From NCBI GenBank assembly GCA_016183985.1, contig JACPDN010000005.1, positions 62,001-126,000 of the forward strand: a DNA stretch of 64,000 nucleotides. Direction: 5' to 3'. Within the stretch, counting starts at the first letter, position 1. The number at the start of each line of letters is the position of its first letter. Origin of the DNA: Pseudomonadota bacterium. GTDB taxonomy: Bacteria > Pseudomonadota > Alphaproteobacteria > Dongiales > Dongiaceae. Made by a program: the position numbers and the translations under genes. The notes under the pieces were generated by a model. It ran no database searches. It was not told the origin of the DNA and worked only from the letters and a program-made list of their open reading frames with translations. This document shows, in pieces, positions 62,209-64,000 of this stretch.

Positions 62209-62814
62209 ATGCGTTTTGTTGGCTTAGGCATTCTCGGCCTCGTCGTCGTCCTGCTGATCTGGGGTTTCACCGGCATCAACAAAATTCCAACGCATGAAGA
62301 AAGCGCTCATGCGGCCTGGGCGCAGGTGTTGAACCAGTACCAGCGCCGCGCCGAGTTGGTGCCCAACCTTGTTGCGACCGTCAAAGGCGCAGCGGATTTC
62401 GAGAAGTCCACCCTGGAAGCGGTCGTTCAGGCCCGTGCCAAGGTCGGGTCCATGCAGTTGCCGGCCGATCTGCTGACCAACCCCGAGGCGATGCGGGCGT
62501 TTGAGGCCAACCAGGGGGCTTTGACCTCGGCCTTGTCGCGGCTGATGGTGGTGGCTGAGCAATATCCCAATCTGAAGGCCACAGAGGGCTTCCAAACATT
62601 GCAGGCGCAGCTCGAAGGCACCGAAAACCGAATTGCCGTGGCGCGAAAGGACTACATTGATGCCGTGCGGGTCTATAACACCGAACTGAAGACCTTCCCG
62701 GGCGTCGTGTGGAAGAGTCTGCTCTATGCCGATCGCGAGCCAATGCAGCAATTGCAGGTCGATCCGGCCAAGCAGGAAGTACCGACAGTCGATTTCGGCA
62801 CGAGCGGTAATTAA
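62209..62814 (+). CDS. lemA: LemA family protein
   Basis: 201 residues. An N-terminal membrane helix (LGLGILGLVVVLLIWGFTGIN), then the LemA core AAWAQVLNQYQRRAELVPNLVATVKG and the helical QLPADLLTNPEAMRAFEANQGALTSALSRLMVVAEQYPNLKATEGFQTLQAQLEGTENRIAVARKDYIDAVRVYN. It often neighbours TPM-domain genes, as here, and forms a small membrane-associated complex of unknown role. It precedes the TPM gene by 11 bases. Confidence 0.93.
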   Translation: MRFVGLGILGLVVVLLIWGFTGINKIPTHEESAHAAWAQVLNQYQRRAELVPNLVATVKGAADFEKSTLEAVVQARAKVGSMQLPADLLTNPEAMRAFEANQGALTSALSRLMVVAEQYPNLKATEGFQTLQAQLEGTENRIAVARKDYIDAVRVYNTELKTFPGVVWKSLLYADREPMQQLQVDPAKQEVPTVDFGTSGN

Positions 62815-62825
62815 TACGGTCATCG

Positions 62826-63635
62826 ATGCCCCGCTGGTTTGGCACCATTATTGGTCTCGCCTTCCTTGTCCTGGCGTCAGCATCTTGGGCTGGGCCACAG
62901 GTTCCGGTGCTGACGGGGCGTGTCATGGACTTGGCCAATATACTTTCTGGCGTGCAGAAGAGGGATCTGACAGATCAACTGGCAAAAGTCCAAGCTCGGA
63001 CAGGAGTTCAGATGGTTTTGGTCAGCCTGCCGCATCTCGGTCGAGACTCAATCGAGACGTGGGGACTGACCCTCGGCCGTACGTGGAAAATCGGCCGCGG
63101 CGGCAAAGACGATGGCATCGTCATCGTCCTGGCACCAAATGACCGCCAAGTTCGCATCGAGGTTGGCTACGGCCTGGAAGACAAGATTACGGATGCGGTC
63201 GCCAGCCATATCATTCAGGCATATATGTTGCCAGCCGCGCGCAAGGGTCGCTACGCGGAAGGTTTGACCGCCACAATCGATGGACTGACAAAGGTCATTG
63301 TGCAGCCGAATGCATTGAGTTTTCTTGATCTCTCTCTCGACACCGAGCTCACAGTTGGGCTGATTGTTCTGCTCGGCGGCTTTGTCGTCATTTTCGTTGT
63401 CGTGATTGCCTATGTGAGCACTTTTCGAACTCGGGCAGCCTACCCACCGCTTCAAGATGAGCGAACAACGAGCGTTTTTGACGACAATCAAGGCGTGTAT
63501 CAAACCCTGCAGGCTGGCAGTCGAGATATCAGGCGCGACTCTCTCGCTGATGATTGGCGATCACCTTCCGAAGAGCGCGGCTTCAGTGGGATGGGGGGAT
63601 CATTTGGAGGCGGGGGAGCGACAGGAAAATGGTAA
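62826..63635 (+). CDS. TPM-domain protein, YgcG type
   Basis: 269 residues. Signal peptide (FLVLASASWAGPQ), TPM domain (about 25-160, TGRVMDLANILSGVQKRDLTDQL, GRGGKDDGIVIVLAPNDRQVRIEVGYGLEDKI), one membrane helix (about 180-200, LTVGLIVLLGGFVVIFVVVIAYV) and a Gly/Ser-rich tail GFSGMGGSFGGGGATGKW. This architecture is the usual partner of LemA. The stop overlaps the next TPM gene by 7 bases. Confidence 0.92.
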   Translation: MPRWFGTIIGLAFLVLASASWAGPQVPVLTGRVMDLANILSGVQKRDLTDQLAKVQARTGVQMVLVSLPHLGRDSIETWGLTLGRTWKIGRGGKDDGIVIVLAPNDRQVRIEVGYGLEDKITDAVASHIIQAYMLPAARKGRYAEGLTATIDGLTKVIVQPNALSFLDLSLDTELTVGLIVLLGGFVVIFVVVIAYVSTFRTRAAYPPLQDERTTSVFDDNQGVYQTLQAGSRDIRRDSLADDWRSPSEERGFSGMGGSFGGGGATGKW

Positions 63636-64000
63636 CGGCAATCCAAATACTTCTACGGGTCACGATATCCATCCTATTGTTGCAATATTGCTTGGGTTCG
63701 GCTGCCTTGGCCGAAACTCCAAATCTCCCGGCGCTCAGCGGACGTGTTGTCGACAGCGCTGATATCCTCTCTGACTCGGTCGAAGCAGCACTTTCAGCCA
63801 AGATCGAGGCTCACGAAAAAGCGACCACAGACCAGATTGTTGTTGTCACCCTGCCGGATCTCATGGGGCGACCAATCGAAGATTGGGGGTTGATGCTCGG
63901 CCGAAGCTGGGGCATCGGGCAGAAGGGCAAGGATAACGGCATCGTTTTCTTGGTAGCGCCAAACGATCGCGAAGTGCGGATCGAAGTCGGATACGGGTTG
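63629..64000 (+). CDS. Second TPM-domain protein, partial (cut by window end)
   Basis: The ATG at 63629 overlaps the previous gene by 7 bases. 124 codons are visible. A signal peptide-like start (ISILLLQYCLGSAALAE) is followed by a TPM domain: LSGRVVDSADILSDSVEAALSAKIEAHEKATTDQIVVVTLPDLMGRPIEDWGL, then GKDNGIVFLVAPNDREVRIEVGYGL at the edge. It is a tandem paralogue of the first TPM gene. The C-terminal part is missing, so a Gly-rich tail cannot be checked. Confidence 0.85.
   Translation, partial: MVTAIQILLRVTISILLLQYCLGSAALAETPNLPALSGRVVDSADILSDSVEAALSAKIEAHEKATTDQIVVVTLPDLMGRPIEDWGLMLGRSWGIGQKGKDNGIVFLVAPNDREVRIEVGYGL

Overview
The window looks like chromosome of an alphaproteobacterium, most likely in or near the Rhodospirillales. 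The basis is a PopZ-like polar organiser, the order pcm-like / rhodanese / tolC / popZ / valS, a fused cysN-cysC gene, an OpgC-type glucan-modifying enzyme and many carnitine, peptide and c-di-GMP genes at moderately high GC. I cannot name the genus. There are two tRNA genes (Leu-TAA, Cys-GCA). I see no phage, insertion sequence, CRISPR array or rRNA.

Layout. 1-6.1 kb holds housekeeping genes (radC 5' part, map, sfsA, a small lipoprotein, a CinA-like protein, OpgC, tRNA-Leu) and a PAS hybrid histidine kinase. 6.1-9.7 kb is the sulfate assimilation operon cysH-cysD-cysNC on the minus strand. 10.2-19.5 kb carries carnitine/betaine catabolism: caiD, an acyl-CoA dehydrogenase, a betainyl-CoA-type thioesterase, L-carnitine dehydrogenase, a BKACE-type dehydrocarnitine cleavage enzyme, a GlxA/CdhR-type regulator and a divergent alpha/beta hydrolase. 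Between caiD and the rest lies a separate type I secretion (T1SS) substrate. 19.6-26.9 kb is a dipeptide-type ABC importer with a fused two-NBD ATPase and a CocE/NonD hydrolase. 27.0-29.7 kb is a cysteine operon (cysK, alaX, sseA), followed by adenine deaminase.

31.5-53.6 kb is the most unusual part. It contains a CHASE2-PAS-GGDEF-EAL protein, three small genes (one an RHH-PAS regulator), a giant 3672-residue adhesin, and its ABC / membrane fusion / TolC-type secretion genes. The layout resembles the Lap system (lapA, lapB, lapC, lapE). The giant adhesin and the distant 736-residue protein share an N-terminal block with a TAAG motif, the type of site cut by the LapG protease, followed by an almost identical glycine-rich motif. 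I infer two surface proteins served by one secretion machine and probably released by one protease. No lapG or lapD is visible in the window.

53.7-64 kb is again mostly housekeeping: tRNA-Cys, a pcm-like methyltransferase, rhodanese, tolC, popZ, valS, an unknown exported protein, a PAS_5 protein, a glutathione S-transferase, lemA and two overlapping TPM-domain genes, the second cut by the window end.

Other signals: a GTGTGAAAT motif recurs upstream of both cysH and cysK and may be a sulfur-regulon operator, and a perfect 14-bp palindrome lies upstream of the RHH-PAS regulator. All functions are read from sequence motifs and family knowledge; no database search was run.
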